Assembly (NCBI GenBank): GCA_011391865.1
Contig: JAABPV010000011.1
Location: forward strand, 1 to 64,000
Length of the DNA: 64,000 nucleotides
Direction: 5' to 3'
Source: Desulfobulbaceae bacterium
GTDB taxonomy: Bacteria > Desulfobacterota > Desulfobulbia > Desulfobulbales > Desulfobulbaceae
Position numbers and translations under genes: made by a program. Each line of letters begins with the position of its first letter. Within the stretch, counting starts at the first letter, position 1. The notes under the pieces were generated by a model. The model ran no database searches and was not told the origin of the DNA. It saw only the letters and a list, made by a program, of their open reading frames with translations. This document shows, in pieces, positions 63,590 to 64,000 of this stretch.

Positions 63590-64000
63590 TTACTCGTAGA
63601 TGCCCATTGCCTCAAGCGTCTCGATGGTCAGACCGCCGCCTTCCGGCAGGCCCTTGGAGCGCTGGTAAGCGCGGACTGCCTGCTGGGTCTCGGTGTTGAA
63701 ATTGCCATCGACTGCGCCGCTGTAGAAGCCTTCTTGTGACAGAGACTTCTGCACGCTGATGATCTTGGTGTCTTTGATCTGGTCTTCGCAGAGCACTGAC
63801 CGCCAAACGATCTTGCTGTCGCTGACTTTCACGCGCTTGGTGATGGTCTGGTACTCAGCAGGAACCGGAACCCGGCGCTCGCTGGCCTCCTGAACCACTT
63901 CCTTGACACGGATGGTCTTGTACTCGGCAGGAACCGGAATTTTGCTGGTCTTGGCCGGCTCGACCATGACTTTTTTGCGCACGGTCTGGTACTCGGCGGG
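63590..64000 (-). CDS. Peptidoglycan-binding protein with PAEY repeats (partial, cut by window edge)
   Basis: The gene runs off the right edge, since the frame stays open through base 64000 with PAEYQT before the GTG at 63982. The visible part has three 23-residue repeats starting PAEYQTV, PAEYKTI and PAEYQTI and ending in PV, then a linker with SVLCED and a C-terminal peptidoglycan-binding domain (VQKSLSQEGFYSGAVDGNF, AVRAYQRSKGL). Such repeats probably extend outward in the missing part. It is likely secreted and anchored to the cell wall. Its terminator is the strong hairpin at 63525-63562. Confidence 0.82.
   Translation of the reverse strand, partial: PAEYQTVRKKVMVEPAKTSKIPVPAEYKTIRVKEVVQEASERRVPVPAEYQTITKRVKVSDSKIVWRSVLCEDQIKDTKIISVQKSLSQEGFYSGAVDGNFNTETQQAVRAYQRSKGLPEGGGLTIETLEAMGIYE

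Overview
The window is 64 kb of a mostly GC-rich, densely coding genome of a Gram-negative, probably anaerobic bacterium. A type II secretion system, an Mla outer-membrane lipid system, a GspD secretin and MlaA show an outer membrane. Paired MinD-type ATPases with ferredoxin inserts, DUF134 and NifX-like proteins resemble the anaerobe-specific 'orange protein' (ORP) genes of sulfate reducers. With NtrY/NtrX-type and hybrid two-component systems, this points to Desulfobacterota, perhaps a Desulfobulbales-like lineage. The assignment is an inference from gene content, not a database match. No rRNA, tRNA or CRISPR array was seen.

Layout. 0.2-7.2 kb (minus): a signalling block with two REC-GGDEF proteins, a triple-receiver hybrid kinase and CheR; the two GGDEF proteins have complementary intact and lost sites. 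7.3-8.3 kb: a polyprenyl diphosphate synthase. 8.4-12.7 kb (minus): an AT-rich accessory island with a RapA/SNF2-type helicase, an unrecognised 397-aa protein and a 67-aa protein, with a MITE-like element at its downstream end. 12.8-16.7 kb: a DinG-type helicase and a REC-GAF-kinase fired from divergent promoters that share a -35 box. 16.8-20 kb (plus): two aminotransferases and bioC. 20.3-22.9 kb (minus): rnr and dciA. 23-30.5 kb (plus): a long RelA/SpoT homologue with a degenerate synthetase domain, a membrane coiled-coil protein, a TrmJ-like methyltransferase, an ElyC-like protein, galU and priA.

30.5-39.5 kb: three GGAGGAG-loop hairpins, a secreted hypothetical protein (minus), then plus-strand parE-like topoisomerase subunit, TPR protein, a methylglyoxal-synthase-like/amidohydrolase fusion, an MFS transporter and exonuclease I. 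39.6-50.7 kb (minus): a type II secretion operon in the order G-H-I-J-K-L-M-N-C-D-E, without gspF or gspO. 50.9 kb: yhbY. 51.2-54.7 kb (minus): mlaE-F-D-A-C. 54.8-55.3 kb: cobU. 55.5-59 kb: a small lipoprotein gene and two converging ORP-like operons with strong sigma70-type promoters and a duplicated DUF134 remnant. 59.3-63.5 kb (plus): DUF4390 and an NtrY/NtrX pair. A strong hairpin terminator and a peptidoglycan-binding gene cut by the window edge complete the sequence.

Three separate intergenic repeat families (a 23-bp tandem array, dispersed 45-bp hairpins and a 46-bp tandem hairpin array) sit in gaps between genes. The best candidates for undescribed biology are the AT-rich helicase island, the MGS-amidohydrolase fusion, the complementary GGDEF pair, the hydrolase-only-looking RSH protein and the hairpin repeats.
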